Positions 8,365-17,469 of a DNA stretch of 64,000 nucleotides are shown here, in pieces. Position 1 is the first letter of the stretch. Each line of letters starts with the position of its first letter. The notes under the pieces were generated by a model. It was not told where the DNA came from. It was given only the letters and a program-made list of their open reading frames with translations, and did not search any database. The DNA lies in contig JANQLS010000055.1 of the NCBI GenBank assembly GCA_028280485.1, forward strand, positions 34,360 through 98,359. The letters are read 5' to 3'. A program made the position numbers and the translations under genes. This DNA is from Planctomycetota bacterium. GTDB lineage: Bacteria > Planctomycetota > UBA8108 > JACQVS01.

Positions 8365-8376
8365 TCGGATTGAACA

Positions 8377-9207
8377 ATGGGAATTAAAAAATATAAGCCA
8401 ACGAGTGACGGTCGACGACACGGAAGTAGTCTCGATTGGTCCGAGATCACAACGAAGAAGCCTGAAAAGTCGCTCCTCGTTAAGATCAAAAAGACCGGTG
8501 GTAGAAACAACCTCGGTCGAATCACCGCCCGCCATCGTGGTGGGGGTCACAAACCTAAGTATCGAATCATCGACTTCCGTAGGAACAAAGACAATGTTCC
8601 TGCCAAGGTCGCGACCATCGAATACGATCCTAACCGAACGGCCAATATCGCCTTGCTTCACTACGCTGATGGTGAAAAGAGATACATCTTGGCTCCCAAG
8701 GATCTCGAAGTTGGCCAACAAGTGTTTTCTGGTGAGAAGGTTGAACCCAAATCAGGGAACTGCATGCCTTTGAAAAGTATTCCTACCGGATTACCAATTC
8801 ACAATATCGAAATGCGACCTGGTCAAGGTGGCCTTTGCGTTCGTAGTGCTGGCGTCAATGCTCAGTTGATGGCTAAAGACGGTAATTATGCGACCGTTTC
8901 TATGCCCTCTGGTGAGATTCGTCTCTTCCATATCAACTGTCGCGCTACGATCGGACAGGTGGGTAACCTCGATCATCAAAATGTAAAAATCGGTAAGGCT
9001 GGTAGAAAACGTTGGATGGGGCGCCGTCCCATCGTTCGTGGTACCGTCATGAACCCTGTTGCTCACCCCATGGGTGGTGGTGAGGGTAAGAGCTCCGGTG
9101 GACGTCACCCTTGTGGTCCTACTGGTGTTCTTTCCAAAGGTGGTAAAACTCGTAACCGACGGAAGTTGTCTAACAAGCACATCGTCCGTCGCCGTAAGAA
9201 GAAATAA
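8377..9207 (+). CDS. rplB: 50S ribosomal protein L2
   Basis: L2 is one of the most conserved 50S proteins, needed for subunit association and close to the peptidyl-transferase centre. All 276 residues align with the family in length. Recognisable parts are [40 protein letters not shown], the RSAG..AQL segment, and the C-terminal [20 protein letters not shown] with the functionally important His, followed by a basic tail RRRKKK. It lies in the standard place between L23 and S19, seven bases before rpsS. Confidence 0.98.
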   Translation: MGIKKYKPTSDGRRHGSSLDWSEITTKKPEKSLLVKIKKTGGRNNLGRITARHRGGGHKPKYRIIDFRRNKDNVPAKVATIEYDPNRTANIALLHYADGEKRYILAPKDLEVGQQVFSGEKVEPKSGNCMPLKSIPTGLPIHNIEMRPGQGGLCVRSAGVNAQLMAKDGNYATVSMPSGEIRLFHINCRATIGQVGNLDHQNVKIGKAGRKRWMGRRPIVRGTVMNPVAHPMGGGEGKSSGGRHPCGPTGVLSKGGKTRNRRKLSNKHIVRRRKKK

Positions 9208-9214
9208 TTGATCT

Positions 9215-9478
9215 ATGGGACGTTCCCTAAAAAAAGGCCCTTACGTGGACCCCAAGCTCGTTAAGAAAGTTATCGATCAAGGGGACTCCGGCTCGCCGAT
9301 CAAGACCTGGTCTCGGGCATGTACAATCATTCCCGAGTTTATCTCTAAGACTTTCCTCGTTCACAACGGGAAAGACTTCAGAAAAGTTTATGTCACCGAA
9401 AATATGGTCGGACATAAACTTGGCGAATTTTCTCCCACGAGAAATTACCGAGGTCACGGCGGCGGCAAGAAGAAGTAA
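9215..9478 (+). CDS. rpsS: 30S ribosomal protein S19
   Basis: S19 forms part of the 30S head with S13 and contacts the A-site finger. The 87-residue product starts [19 protein letters not shown] and contains [27 protein letters not shown] family blocks, [19 protein letters not shown] and a Lys-rich end. It follows rplB by seven bases. A gap of about 170 bases with no ORF separates it from rplV. Confidence 0.97.
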   Translation: MGRSLKKGPYVDPKLVKKVIDQGDSGSPIKTWSRACTIIPEFISKTFLVHNGKDFRKVYVTENMVGHKLGEFSPTRNYRGHGGGKKK

Positions 9479-9649
9479 GAACGCTTGGTTCAGTTTTCAG
9501 TTCTCATTATGAGCCGGTTTTCATTATGAGGGTGAGCTGAGGCCGTTCTTTAGATATAGCTCCATCGCTTTCAAGTTACCTGACTCAATCCGATTTGAAT
9601 CGGAGGGGTGAGTTGAAAGTTTTAGATTCGACACAGGAAGGTGCGATCG

Positions 9650-10027
9650 ATGGCTAATCGATCCAACAAAAACAGCGACAAACCACAAGAGTTCCATGCG
9701 AGTCATCGCTATGCCAGAATTTCTGCTCGCAAGGCTCGTCTGGTCGTAGATCTCATCCGTGGTTCTTCAGTGGAAAACGCCCTTCGTGAATTGGATATCT
9801 GCAAGAAAAGAGCAGGACCCATGGTGCGGAAGGTACTGAGATCTGCATGTGCGAACGCGACACAAAAAGAAGGCTTAGATGCCTCGAACTTGGTGGTTTC
9901 GACCGCCGTCGTCGACGAAGGTCCAACCATGAAGCGTTGGCGTCCCCGTTCGATGGGTCGTGCGTTTCCAATCATGAAACGAACTTGCCATATCAAAGTG
10001 GCGGTGAGTGAACCCTCAAAAGCTTAA
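9650..10027 (+). CDS. rplV: 50S ribosomal protein L22
   Basis: L22 spans the 50S subunit; its beta hairpin narrows the exit tunnel. I start it at the ATG at 9650 (MANRSNKNSD...), eight bases after an AGGAAGG Shine-Dalgarno, rather than at the GTG nine bases upstream that overlaps that site; this gives 125 residues. Family motifs are RYARISARKARLVVDLIRG, ANATQKEGLDASNLVV, and the tip loop PTMKRWRPRSMGRAFPIMKR with the typical TCHIKVAV end. rpsC follows 15 bases later. Confidence 0.96.
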   Translation: MANRSNKNSDKPQEFHASHRYARISARKARLVVDLIRGSSVENALRELDICKKRAGPMVRKVLRSACANATQKEGLDASNLVVSTAVVDEGPTMKRWRPRSMGRAFPIMKRTCHIKVAVSEPSKA

Positions 10028-10042
10028 GGATAAGAGAGATCC

Positions 10043-10711
10043 ATGGGACAGAAAGTACACCCCACTGGATTCCGGATTGGGATCACCGAAAACTGGCGCT
10101 CCCGCTGGTACAGCAAGAAAAAAGATTTCGGGCGACTGCTCATCGAAGATCATCGCCTGAGAGAATTCATCAAACGCGAATATGAGTTTGCCGGAATTCC
10201 TGAGATCGAAATCGAACGTGATTTTGAACACGTCAAGATTTTCCTCCACACGGCTCGTCCCGGAGTGATCATCGGACGTAAAGGAGCTCGCGTCGATAAA
10301 CTCAAAGAAGATCTTCAAGCCATCTGTGGCCAAGAAGTGAAGCTTGAGATTCGCGAGATTCAAACTCCCGAAATCAATTCACAACTGATCGCTGAAAGTG
10401 TTGCGCAACAATTGATCCGTCGCGCCGCTTTCCGTCGTGTTATGAAGCAAGCTATCAAAAACGCAAGAGACAAGGGTGTCGAAGGCATCCGTGTCCAAGT
10501 TTCTGGTCGCTTGGGTGGGGCAGAAATGGCTCGCCGAGAGAGTTTCAGTGAAGGTAAAATTCCTCTCCAAACTCTCCAAGCCAACATTAAATATGGTTTC
10601 AGCGAGGCTCGTACTACTTACGGTATTATCGGAGTCAAATGCTGGGTATATCACGGTCCCTATAAGCACGAGGAGGGTTCGATCCATGGCGCTCATGCCA
10701 AAAAGGGTTAG
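10043..10711 (+). CDS. rpsC: 30S ribosomal protein S3
   Basis: S3 lies at the mRNA entry channel and contributes to helicase activity. The 222-residue protein begins MGQKVHPTGFRIG, has the KH domain with the GVIIGRKGARVDKL loop, then ELIR-type RRAAFRRVMKQAI, VSGRLGGAEMARRE, and the C-terminal YGFSEARTTYGIIGVKCW. Its last 26 bases overlap the start of rplP, so coupled translation is expected. Length and order agree with the canonical S10 operon. Confidence 0.98.
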   Translation: MGQKVHPTGFRIGITENWRSRWYSKKKDFGRLLIEDHRLREFIKREYEFAGIPEIEIERDFEHVKIFLHTARPGVIIGRKGARVDKLKEDLQAICGQEVKLEIREIQTPEINSQLIAESVAQQLIRRAAFRRVMKQAIKNARDKGVEGIRVQVSGRLGGAEMARRESFSEGKIPLQTLQANIKYGFSEARTTYGIIGVKCWVYHGPYKHEEGSIHGAHAKKG

Positions 10712-11108
10712 ACACCGAAAGCATCAACGGGGTCGTCTCAAAGGAAAAGCTAGTCGTGGAAACTTTGTCGTCCACGGCCAATACGGCTTGCAATCGTTGG
10801 AGAGAGGCTGGATCAGTGCTCAACAGATCGAAGCTGGTCGTATCACCTCCAGTCAATTCCTCCGTGGTGAAGGTAAGGTCTACATTCGCATCTTCCCCGA
10901 CAAACCCGTCAGTGCTCGCCCCCTGGAGAGCCGGATGGGTAAAGGTAAAGGTGAACCCGATTATTGGGCCGCGGTCGTAAAACCCGGCACGATCTTATTT
11001 GAAATCGGTGGTGGAGTTCCTTTAGACCTCGCTAAGCAATGCTTCAACCGTATCGCACACAAAATGCCTGTTAAGTGCCGCTTGGTTGCCAGGCGCCAAG
11101 AGGTTTAA
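10686..11108 (+). CDS. rplP: 50S ribosomal protein L16
   Basis: L16 helps to position aminoacyl-tRNA in the A site. The start at 10686 (MALMPKRVRHRKHQRGR) is eight bases after AGGAGGG inside the rpsC coding region; this gives 140 residues, the normal length. The frame is open further upstream but that part has no homology to L16. Diagnostic blocks are ERGWISAQQIEAGR, the GKVYIRIFPDKPVS strand and RMGKGKGEPDYWAAVVKPG. The 26-base overlap with rpsC is larger than usual. rpmC follows. Confidence 0.97.
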   Translation: MALMPKRVRHRKHQRGRLKGKASRGNFVVHGQYGLQSLERGWISAQQIEAGRITSSQFLRGEGKVYIRIFPDKPVSARPLESRMGKGKGEPDYWAAVVKPGTILFEIGGGVPLDLAKQCFNRIAHKMPVKCRLVARRQEV

Positions 11109-11129
11109 TCTTTCTGAGAGTTACGAATC

Positions 11130-11378
11130 ATGAAGATCAATGAAATTCGGGATCTTCCCGACGAAGATATCAAAGGCGCGATCATTAAAACGCGCGGCGA
11201 AATCTTCAAAATGAACTTCCAAGCTAAGGGTGCCGGAATCGAAAATTCCGGTTTGTACAAAACCCTTAGAAGGGATGTAGCTCGCATGTTTACCGTTCTT
11301 AAAGAACGCGCTGAGTCCGGTCAGACTGTCGTCGCTCCTCAAGGTGCACCACAAGAAGCCGATTCGGGTAGTGAGTAA
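11130..11378 (+). CDS. rpmC: 50S ribosomal protein L29
   Basis: L29 is a small helical protein at the tunnel exit beside L23. The first 60 or so residues of the 82-residue product form the two-helix L29 core (MKINEIRDL..DED and a second helix ending in RDVARMFTVLKERAE). The last 20 residues (QTVVAPQGAPQEADSGSE) are an acidic, Pro-containing tail not usual for L29 and similar in style to the tails of other proteins in this cluster. It lies between L16 and S17, as expected. Confidence 0.93.
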   Translation: MKINEIRDLPDEDIKGAIIKTRGEIFKMNFQAKGAGIENSGLYKTLRRDVARMFTVLKERAESGQTVVAPQGAPQEADSGSE

Positions 11379-11482
11379 GAACAGTAACGAAGCAGTCACA
11401 CAGTAACAAAATCATTCATAACAAAGAGTCGAAGCGAACAGTCCAAGGCAGAAACTCTTTGTTAGTTTAGGAACTTTGTAGA

Positions 11483-11755
11483 ATGGCGTCGGACGCACAA
11501 CAAAACAAAACCGGCCGCAAGACCGTAGAAGGTGTAGTTAAGAGCGACAAGATGGATAAAACCATCTCCGTAGTCGTCGAACGTCTCGTGATGCACCCTC
11601 GATACAAAAAATACGTCAAGAAACAGACGAATTTAAAAGCCCACGACGAAAATAACGTGGCTCGTGAAGGTGACCGAGTTCGAATTACCGAAACTCGTCC
11701 CTTGTCTAAGTTAAAGCGTTGGCGTTTGCTCGATGTGGTTAAAAAGGCCGACTAA
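11483..11755 (+). CDS. rpsQ: 30S ribosomal protein S17
   Basis: S17 is an OB-fold primary 16S rRNA binder of the 30S body. The 90-residue product has [39 protein letters not shown], the [18 protein letters not shown] block and a short basic end, all typical. About 100 bases without a gene separate it from rpmC, and 110 bases separate it from rplN. Confidence 0.97.
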   Translation: MASDAQQNKTGRKTVEGVVKSDKMDKTISVVVERLVMHPRYKKYVKKQTNLKAHDENNVAREGDRVRITETRPLSKLKRWRLLDVVKKAD

Positions 11756-11865
11756 TCCATCCCATTAGAACTGGATTGACGGCGGGCCGGCGGAGTCGCC
11801 CCGAGTTCGATCTTTGGGGAAACTCAACTGAGCGGCCTGGCTCAAGGCTGGCTGGAGGTTTAATA

Positions 11866-12234
11866 ATGATTCAAATGCAGACCATGCTCGATGTGGCTGA
11901 CAACACTGGAGTGAAACAAGTTCAGTGTATTAAGGTCCTCGGCGGAACAAAAAAATACTACGCTCACCTTGGCGACATCATCGTGTGTGCAGTCAAGAAA
12001 GCAATTCCCACTAGCGATATCAAAGCCGGTGCGGTCGTCAAAGGTGTTATCGTTCGGACGCGGCATCCCATCCGACGTCGAGACGGCTCTTATGTCCGTT
12101 TCGATAAGAACGCTGTCGTTATTCTCGACGGTGACGGGAATCCTCGAGGAACTCGTATCTTTGGTGCGGTCGCTCGTGAATTGCGTCAGAAGAATTTCAT
12201 GAAGATCATTTCGTTAGCTCCGGAGGTGGTCTGA
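11866..12234 (+). CDS. rplN: 50S ribosomal protein L14
   Basis: L14 lies at the subunit interface and is the target of the silencing factor RsfS in many bacteria. I start it at the ATG at 11866, after GGAGGTT, giving the standard 122 residues; the frame is open upstream but that segment is non-coding by homology. Motifs are [57 protein letters not shown] and [20 protein letters not shown]. The stop is two bases from the rplX start. Confidence 0.97.
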   Translation: MIQMQTMLDVADNTGVKQVQCIKVLGGTKKYYAHLGDIIVCAVKKAIPTSDIKAGAVVKGVIVRTRHPIRRRDGSYVRFDKNAVVILDGDGNPRGTRIFGAVARELRQKNFMKIISLAPEVV

Positions 12235-12236
12235 AC

Positions 12237-12557
12237 ATGTATTTAAAAAGAGGCGATAATGTCGTCGTCATCAGTGGCGTCGGAAAAGGCAAGGACAGCG
12301 GAAAAGTTCTCAAAGTCTTGGAAGACACCAATCAAGTCATCGTTCAAGGTTTGAACATGCGTTTTAAGCACATGAAACGAAGCCAAAAGAATCCCCAAGG
12401 TGGACGGGTTCAAAAAGAGGCTCCCATTCATGCTTCTCGAGTCGCATTGGTCGACCCCAAAACGAATGAGCCCACTCGCGTGGGATTTCGTTATGAAGGC
12501 GAAGGTAAGGAACGTAAAAAGATACGTTATTCTAAAAAATCTGGTGAACCGATTTGA
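12237..12557 (+). CDS. rplX: 50S ribosomal protein L24
   Basis: L24 initiates 50S assembly. The 106-residue product opens with a KOW motif ([37 protein letters not shown]) and continues with [39 protein letters not shown] and a Lys/Arg-rich end. GGAGGTGG lies directly upstream inside the end of rplN. It begins two bases after the rplN stop, so the two genes are coupled. Confidence 0.97.
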   Translation: MYLKRGDNVVVISGVGKGKDSGKVLKVLEDTNQVIVQGLNMRFKHMKRSQKNPQGGRVQKEAPIHASRVALVDPKTNEPTRVGFRYEGEGKERKKIRYSKKSGEPI

Positions 12558-12647
12558 TTTCGGTTTCTAAAGACTTCTCCCTATCCCTCTCCGTATCCTT
12601 TCTAAGGCCAAACATTTAAAAACTGAGTGAACTGCAGACGGTAAATC

Positions 12648-13187
12648 ATGGCTCGTCTCAAAGAAAAATACGAAAGCGAAGTCGTTCCCAAGTTAATGGA
12701 ACGCTTCGATTACAAAAACAAGCTTGAAGTTCCCAAGATCGAAAAGATCACTCTCTCGATGGGAGTTGGGAAAGTCATCGAAAATAGCAAGCGCCTCGAT
12801 AAGGCTGCGAAAGATATGGCTCGCGTCTCTGGGCAACAGCCTCTGATCACGAAAGCGAAGAAATCCGTTTCAGGTTTCCGTTTGCGTGAAGGGATGAATA
12901 TCGGCTGTAAGGTGACTCTCAGAGGAAGTCGTATGTACGAATTCTTCGATCGCCTGATCAGTGTCGTTATCCCTCGTATTCGTGACTTCCGTGGTCTCTC
13001 CCCAAAGGCTTTCGACGGCCGAGGAAACTATTCGATGGGATTGACCGAACAAATTGTATTTCCCGAAATCAGCATCGACGATGTCGAGTTCGTGCAGGGG
13101 ATGAACGTGACTCTGACGATCAGAAATTCTTCTGACGAAGAATCAATGGCTTTGATGGAGTTCTTTGGATTCCCCTTTAGGAGGTAA
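12648..13187 (+). CDS. rplE: 50S ribosomal protein L5
   Basis: L5 binds 5S rRNA and forms a bridge to S13. The 179 residues match the family: [14 protein letters not shown], the [21 protein letters not shown] block, [38 protein letters not shown] and the C-terminal [12 protein letters not shown]. It lies between L24 and S14; the S14 Shine-Dalgarno overlaps its final codons. Confidence 0.98.
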   Translation: MARLKEKYESEVVPKLMERFDYKNKLEVPKIEKITLSMGVGKVIENSKRLDKAAKDMARVSGQQPLITKAKKSVSGFRLREGMNIGCKVTLRGSRMYEFFDRLISVVIPRIRDFRGLSPKAFDGRGNYSMGLTEQIVFPEISIDDVEFVQGMNVTLTIRNSSDEESMALMEFFGFPFRR

Positions 13188-13192
13188 TTACC

Positions 13193-13378
13193 GTGGCCAA
13201 GACTTCTTGGATTAACAAACAACTCGCTCCGGCTAAGTTTTCGACTCGACGTTACAATCGTTGTCAACTTTGTGGCCGAAGACGCGGTTACTATCGCAAG
13301 TTTCAAATTTGTAGAATTTGCTTCAGAGAGCTCGCCCTTAAGGGTCAGATCCCTGGGGTGAAGAAAGCTTCTTGGTAA
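13193..13378 (+). CDS. rpsN: 30S ribosomal protein S14, zinc-binding (type Z)
   Basis: S14 is a late-assembling protein of the 30S head. This is the short 61-residue zinc form: [10 protein letters not shown] at the start, then two CxxC pairs (CQLC and CRIC) around RRRGYYRKF, and the end [19 protein letters not shown]. Translation starts at GTG, five bases after the rplE stop and six bases after GGAGGTAAT. The zinc form contrasts with the 100-residue form of enterobacteria. No zinc-free paralogue is seen in the window. Confidence 0.97.
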   Translation: MAKTSWINKQLAPAKFSTRRYNRCQLCGRRRGYYRKFQICRICFRELALKGQIPGVKKASW

Positions 13379-13474
13379 GTATTAACCGAATTTCCTTTAG
13401 GTGGTGATCCGACGCTTCACATTCGTAAGAAGTCGATCCCAAACCCAAGGAATTCTATTGGAGACCGAATCGCC

Positions 13475-13873
13475 ATGTGCATGACGGACCCTATCGCTGA
13501 TCTACTGACTCGTATGCGAAATGCTTTACGCATCGAGGCTAAAACAGTAGTCGCACCCTACTCAAAACTTAAAAACAATATCCTTACTGTTCTCAAAGAC
13601 AGTGGTTACATCAACGACTTCACGTCAGAGATGCAGGATGGTCACGCCGTATTAAAGATCGATCTCAAATACGGTCCCGATGACGAATTCGTCATCCAAC
13701 ACATCCAACGCGTTTCCAAGCCCGGTTGCAGGGTTTACCGCGGTGTCAACGACCTGCCCACCCCCCTCAACGGGTTAGGAATCGCAGTCGTATCTACTCC
13801 TAAGGGAGTTATGACCCACGCCGAAGCCAAAGCTCAAAAGGTTGGCGGCGAAATTATTTGTGAAGTTTGGTAA
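13475..13873 (+). CDS. rpsH: 30S ribosomal protein S8
   Basis: S8 is a primary 16S rRNA binder in the 30S platform and represses the spc operon in enterobacteria. The 132 residues run from MCMTDPIADLLTRMRNALR through YSKLKNNILTVLKDSGYI and the central QRVSKPGCRVYRG, to GLGIAVVSTPKGVMTHAEAK and GGEIICEVW, all standard. It follows S14 after about 95 bases and precedes L6. Confidence 0.98.
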   Translation: MCMTDPIADLLTRMRNALRIEAKTVVAPYSKLKNNILTVLKDSGYINDFTSEMQDGHAVLKIDLKYGPDDEFVIQHIQRVSKPGCRVYRGVNDLPTPLNGLGIAVVSTPKGVMTHAEAKAQKVGGEIICEVW

Positions 13874-13904
13874 TCCTTCATCTAAAGATTGAGAGATTCA
13901 TCCC

Positions 13905-14450
13905 GTGTCTAGGATCGGAAAACAACCCGTCGTCGTCGATGCCGCAATTAAAGTGGACCTGAAAGGTGGTACCTTGAACGTTCAAGGACCCAAAGGAAAA
14001 CTTTCCCAAACATTCAGGGAAGAAGTCAGCATCGCTTGGGACGAAGCAGCAAAACAAATTCAAGTAACGCGAAATGGGGAAACCCCATTCCATCGCGCTT
14101 ACCACGGTACCAGCCGAGCTCTGATCGCTAACATGATCAAGGGTGTCAAAGATGGTTTCTCTCGAAACCTCGACATCGTCGGAGTGGGCTACAATGCCAA
14201 GCTTCAAGGCAAGAAGATCATTCTTGCGATCGGTTTTTGCCACCCGGTAGAAATTCCGATTCCCGAAGGGCTCGAAGTTGAATGCCCCAAACCCGTTCGC
14301 ATCGAAATTAAAGGTGCTGACAAACAGTTGGTAGGGGAATTTGCAGCTCAAATTCGCCGTATCCGGAAACCTGAGCCTTACAAAGGTAAGGGAATCAAAT
14401 ACGAAAACGAACATATCATCCGTAAGGCTGGTAAGTCCTTCGGCGCCTGA
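13905..14450 (+). CDS. rplF: 50S ribosomal protein L6
   Basis: L6 sits near the factor-binding site of the 50S subunit. The 181 residues begin MSRIGKQPVVV from a GTG start, and show two tandem L6 folds, NVQGPKGKLSQTF and RALIANMIKGVKDGFSRNL in the first and GADKQLVGEFAAQIRRIRKP with EPYKGKGIKYENE near the C-terminus. The coding region is followed by 450 bases that hold two tandem copies of the R2 hairpin cassette before rplR. Confidence 0.97.
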   Translation: MSRIGKQPVVVDAAIKVDLKGGTLNVQGPKGKLSQTFREEVSIAWDEAAKQIQVTRNGETPFHRAYHGTSRALIANMIKGVKDGFSRNLDIVGVGYNAKLQGKKIILAIGFCHPVEIPIPEGLEVECPKPVRIEIKGADKQLVGEFAAQIRRIRKPEPYKGKGIKYENEHIIRKAGKSFGA

Positions 14451-14458
14451 TTCGATCA

Positions 14459-14580
14459 AGTTGAACCGAAGCTCCTTCGGAGTTCGGCTTAACCGCTTTG
14501 GCAAATCTTCGATTTGCCTTCGCTCCGCGAACATAGGTTCTTTGAACCTAAGCTCGCGGCCGAGTTGAAATCAACTCGGC
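14459..14580 (+). repeat. Repeat family R2, copy 2
   Basis: This copy shows hairpins A to D in the same order as copy 1. A is CCGAA-GCTCC-TTC-GGAG-TTCGG inside a weaker GTT..AAC clamp. B is GGCAAATC-TTC-GATTTGCC. The constant TTCGCTCCGCGAA follows. C is TAGGTTC-TTT-GAACCTA. D is CCGAGTTGA-AA-TCAACTCGG. Stem sequences differ from copies 1, 3 and 4 but remain paired. It begins at the rplF stop. Confidence 0.8.
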
Positions 14581-14593
14581 ACAGTGTTTTTTA

Positions 14594-14735
14594 TGTTTAA
14601 ACAAGGCCGTGCGGACTTGTTTAAACTCGCTTCGACAAATCTTTGATTTGCCTTCGCTCCACGAACGTCGGCTCTATGAGCCAACGCCCGCGGCCGAGCT
14701 GAGACCAGCTCGACTTCGTTCCTTCAGAACGAGAG
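14594..14735 (+). repeat. Repeat family R2, copy 3 (tandem with copy 2)
   Basis: Hairpin A is a perfect GTTTAAACAAG/CTTGTTTAAAC around a 10-base loop. B is CAAATC-TTT-GATTTG, then TTCGCTCCACGAA. C is GGCTC-TAT-GAGCC. D is GAGCTG-AGAC-CAGCTC, and E is TCGTTC-CTTCA-GAACGA. A partial remnant (TTCGCTCCGTTAA and a TTTAAACTCGTTAAC segment) extends to about 14870 ahead of rplR. Confidence 0.78.
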
Positions 14736-14899
14736 CTGGATTTTATAAGTTGAGTCAAGCTACTACTGAGTTTGGTTCCAACTGTTAGTAAAAAATAAAC
14801 TATGCCTTTTGGCATTATTCTTGGCGGGTTGCGACCTTCGCTCCGTTAAAGACGCGAGTTTAAACTCGTTAACAAGATTCATTCAGTTTTGTAAGTATC

Positions 14900-15283
14900 A
14901 TGGATTTACAAAAAGCAAAAAGAGCTCGCTACGTTCGTCGGAAACAGCATGTTCGAAATTCTGTTTCTGGAACCAGTGACAAGCCAAGATTGTCGGTCCA
15001 CCGAAGCAATAAGCATATCTCTTGTCAGCTCATCGATGATGAAGCCGGTAAGACCTTAGCTGCGGTATCGACTCAACAAAAATCAGTCAGCGCAGAGATT
15101 TCTGGCGACGGTAAAATTCCCCAAGCCACCAAGGCGGGAGCAAAACTCGTTGGACAACTCATCGCTGAGAAAGCCAAAGAAGCCGGGATCACCAGTGTGG
15201 TCTTCGATCGTAATGGTTACAAATACCACGGTCGAGTCGCTGAATTGGCGAGCGCTGCTCGTGAGGGCGGCCTCAAATTCTAA
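14900..15283 (+). CDS. rplR: 50S ribosomal protein L18
   Basis: L18 binds 5S rRNA with L5 and L25. The 127 residues contain [60 protein letters not shown] and the diagnostic end [27 protein letters not shown] segment. It sits in its usual place, but 450 bases after L6 and 216 bases before S5, far looser spacing than in most spc operons. Confidence 0.97.
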   Translation: MDLQKAKRARYVRRKQHVRNSVSGTSDKPRLSVHRSNKHISCQLIDDEAGKTLAAVSTQQKSVSAEISGDGKIPQATKAGAKLVGQLIAEKAKEAGITSVVFDRNGYKYHGRVAELASAAREGGLKF

Positions 15284-15499
15284 GAGTATTAAAAAGTACT
15301 ATTACTTTTTCGGTATCAATCAAAGATTTGAGGGATTGAATTCTTCAAATCATAAGCGAGGGCCTCAGCCTGATGTCGAATGGCTAAGGTAAAGCAGAAA
15401 AGCGAACGTTAATCGCAAAACCCTGTCGGCCCGTTAAGTGTAAAGATCGCGTTCCCAAGTCGTTTGAACGGCCTTGTGGACGCAAGGAGAGATTGACCT

Positions 15500-16351
15500 T
15501 TGTCAGACGAAAAAGAAAACCAACAACCTGAATCCGAAGCACCCGAAGCGGCTGCCGCTCCAGAAGAAGCTAAGAAAGAGGCTGAAGCCCCTCAAGCTGA
15601 ATCCACGGAAGCTAAAGCGGAATCATCATCTGAGGGTGGTGACGCTAAGGAAGCGAAAGCTGATTCTGGTAAATCCGAATCAGAGAAGCCAAAAGGGCGC
15701 TCTTCCGAGCCCCCTCGCGTTCGTGGACGTCCTAGCCAACAAGGTCGCGGTGGACGCGGTCAAGGTGGTGGCCGAGGTAAAGATGGCGGCGGCCGTGGCG
15801 GTAAAGACGGCGGAAAAGATGGTGGTGGAGGCCGAGGTGGTCGCGGTGGAAAACGCGGTGACCGAGATGCCGATGCTCAACCTTCTGAAGCTCCATTAGA
15901 AGAACGCGTACTCAAAATCAACCGTTGTGCTACGGTGGTCAAAGGTGGACGCCGGTTCAGCTTTAGTGCTTTGGTCATCGTCGGTGATCGTAAGGGAAAA
16001 GTTGGCGTCGGTTTCGGAAAAGCCAACGAAGTTCCTCCCACAGTTGAGAAGGCTGTCAAAGATGCTAAAAAGAGCTTCTTTAATGTGCCTATCGCCAACG
16101 GAACGATTCCTCATGAGGTCGTCGGAGTTTACCGAGGCTCTCGAGTGGTTCTCCTTCCCGCTCAACCGGGTACAGGAATCATCGCCGGTGCGGTCGTACG
16201 TGCTATGGCCGAGTGCAGTGGAATCCAAAATATTCTTACAAAATCTTTCGGAAGTAATAATCCCATCAACCTCGCAAAAGCAGCAGCTTCAGCTCTTCAA
16301 CAATTGCGAAGTCGCGAAGAGGTGATGAGATTGAGAGGAGTGACCCTATGA
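15500..16351 (+). CDS. rpsE: 30S ribosomal protein S5 with long low-complexity N-terminus
   Basis: S5 stabilises the 30S body and affects decoding accuracy. The C-terminal 150 residues are a normal S5: RVLKINRCATVVKGGRRFSF, VGDRKGKVGVGFGKANEVP, PAQPGTGIIAGAVVRAM and NLAKAAASALQQLRS. The first 130 residues or so are extra. Residues 5-75 are acidic and Ala/Glu-rich; residues 80-122 are a Gly/Arg/Asp/Lys-rich, RGG-box-like stretch. The product is therefore 283 residues against about 166. Translation starts at TTG, nine bases after AAGGAGAG, and the frame has no homologous alternative start. The end overlaps rplO by four bases (ATGA). rpmD is missing between them. Confidence 0.95.
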   Translation: MSDEKENQQPESEAPEAAAAPEEAKKEAEAPQAESTEAKAESSSEGGDAKEAKADSGKSESEKPKGRSSEPPRVRGRPSQQGRGGRGQGGGRGKDGGGRGGKDGGKDGGGGRGGRGGKRGDRDADAQPSEAPLEERVLKINRCATVVKGGRRFSFSALVIVGDRKGKVGVGFGKANEVPPTVEKAVKDAKKSFFNVPIANGTIPHEVVGVYRGSRVVLLPAQPGTGIIAGAVVRAMAECSGIQNILTKSFGSNNPINLAKAAASALQQLRSREEVMRLRGVTL

Positions 16352-16839
16352 ATGTAACAGAAGCCGTTCAAGGTGGTGCTCCCCGAAAAGATCGCAAACG
16401 TGTCGGTCGAGGGATCGGTAGCGGAAAAGGTAAAACCTGTGGCCGCGGTCACAACGGTGCAAAGTCACGTTCCGGTTGGAGTAACCGATACGGTTACGAA
16501 GGCGGGCAAATGTCTCTTACCCGTCGTTTACCTAAGCGTGGTTTCAGTAACGCCAAGTTCAAAATTCGTTACGACGTCGTCAACCTCGCACAACTCGAAG
16601 AAGCTTTTGCTGACGGCGATACCGTTTCACTCGAAACTGCCAAAGAAAAGCTGAACCTCAAGTCACGGCACGGTTATCTAAAAATCTTAGGGAGTGGAGA
16701 TCTCACCAAGAAGCTCACCTTGAGTGTTCACGGTATTTCAGCTTCCGCTAGGGCTAAGGTGGAATCAGCTGGTGGTTCGATCACCTTACTCCACGCCGGC
16801 CCCAAGCAAACCGAGCGTAAAAAGCCTAAGAATTCATAA
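16348..16839 (+). CDS. rplO: 50S ribosomal protein L15
   Basis: L15 is a late-assembly 50S protein. The 163 residues carry the typical Gly-rich N-terminal arm RKRVGRGIGSGKGKTCGRGH and GQMSLTRRLPKRGFSN, followed by the globular part with VNLAQLEEAF and VHGISASARAKVESAGGS. The Lys-rich tail is slightly longer than usual. The ATG overlaps the rpsE stop, so translation is coupled. 630 bases without a gene follow before secY. Confidence 0.97.
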   Translation: MNVTEAVQGGAPRKDRKRVGRGIGSGKGKTCGRGHNGAKSRSGWSNRYGYEGGQMSLTRRLPKRGFSNAKFKIRYDVVNLAQLEEAFADGDTVSLETAKEKLNLKSRHGYLKILGSGDLTKKLTLSVHGISASARAKVESAGGSITLLHAGPKQTERKKPKNS

Positions 16840-17469
16840 GAGCTTTATCGCAACAAGAACTGTAGCCGATAAACTCTTTTCTCTATCTTCTGGCCTCTGG
16901 GCCCTCGTTCCGGTAATCTCGGTGAGATTTCTCGGAGCGAGGGCCCAAGTGGTCTGAGGGTCAAATTTTCTCCAAGAGTATTTCTCGCTTAGTTTTTCGA
17001 GAAATGATCTTCTTTTTTTCAGATAAAACGTCTTCGTAGAGCCGACTGTGAGTTCTGATTCGAACGAGAATGAATGAACTCTTCTTCCTAAAAAGTAGCT
17101 CAAAGTAGCTGAGTTTTAGGGAGGAAACTACTGCGAGCTTCGTTTGTTCTGAGATTAAGAGGATAAGATTTTTTGGAAAACTCCCGAAGATATTAAAAGC
17201 TGTTTCAAAGCTCCTGCGAAGGCCCATTTTATACTCCTTATAGAGCTCATTCAGAGGCCGGCTCAACCAGGGGTTTCGAAACCGCTTTTAGGTCAATTAC
17301 GGCGGATTGACTCTTTTGTATGATGGACTTACCAGATTGAAGTCAGCTGGATCACCGCTTAAGCGGAGATTCGTCAACTTCGATACGCATTGAGAGAATG
17401 TGGTGAGGGGATCGCCGAGCCCTCTATGTTCATTCTCGCCACCAGCACATTTCCGGGAAGGTTCTCCGG
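16840..17469 (+). other. Gap between rplO and secY, with a GC-rich hairpin
   Basis: No credible gene lies here. At 16899-16946, GGGCCCTCGTTCCG pairs with CGGAGCGAGGGCCC (one G-T pair), enclosing an inner AATCTC-GGT-GAGATT hairpin. No T-run follows, so it is a strong structure but not a classical terminator. The rest, to 17469, shows no clear promoter by eye, though one is expected for secY. Confidence 0.6.

Noticed and set aside
15380..15412. An 11-codon frame MAKVKQKSER upstream of rpsE that resembles the start of L30.
   Set aside because: It stops after ten residues, is on the wrong side of rpsE for rpmD, and has no homologous continuation in any frame.
15500..15890. The Gly/Arg-rich rpsE extension as non-coding repeat read through by chance.
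   Set aside because: The frame is open and continuous into S5 and has a ribosome-binding site before the TTG; no start with a comparable site lies near the S5 core.
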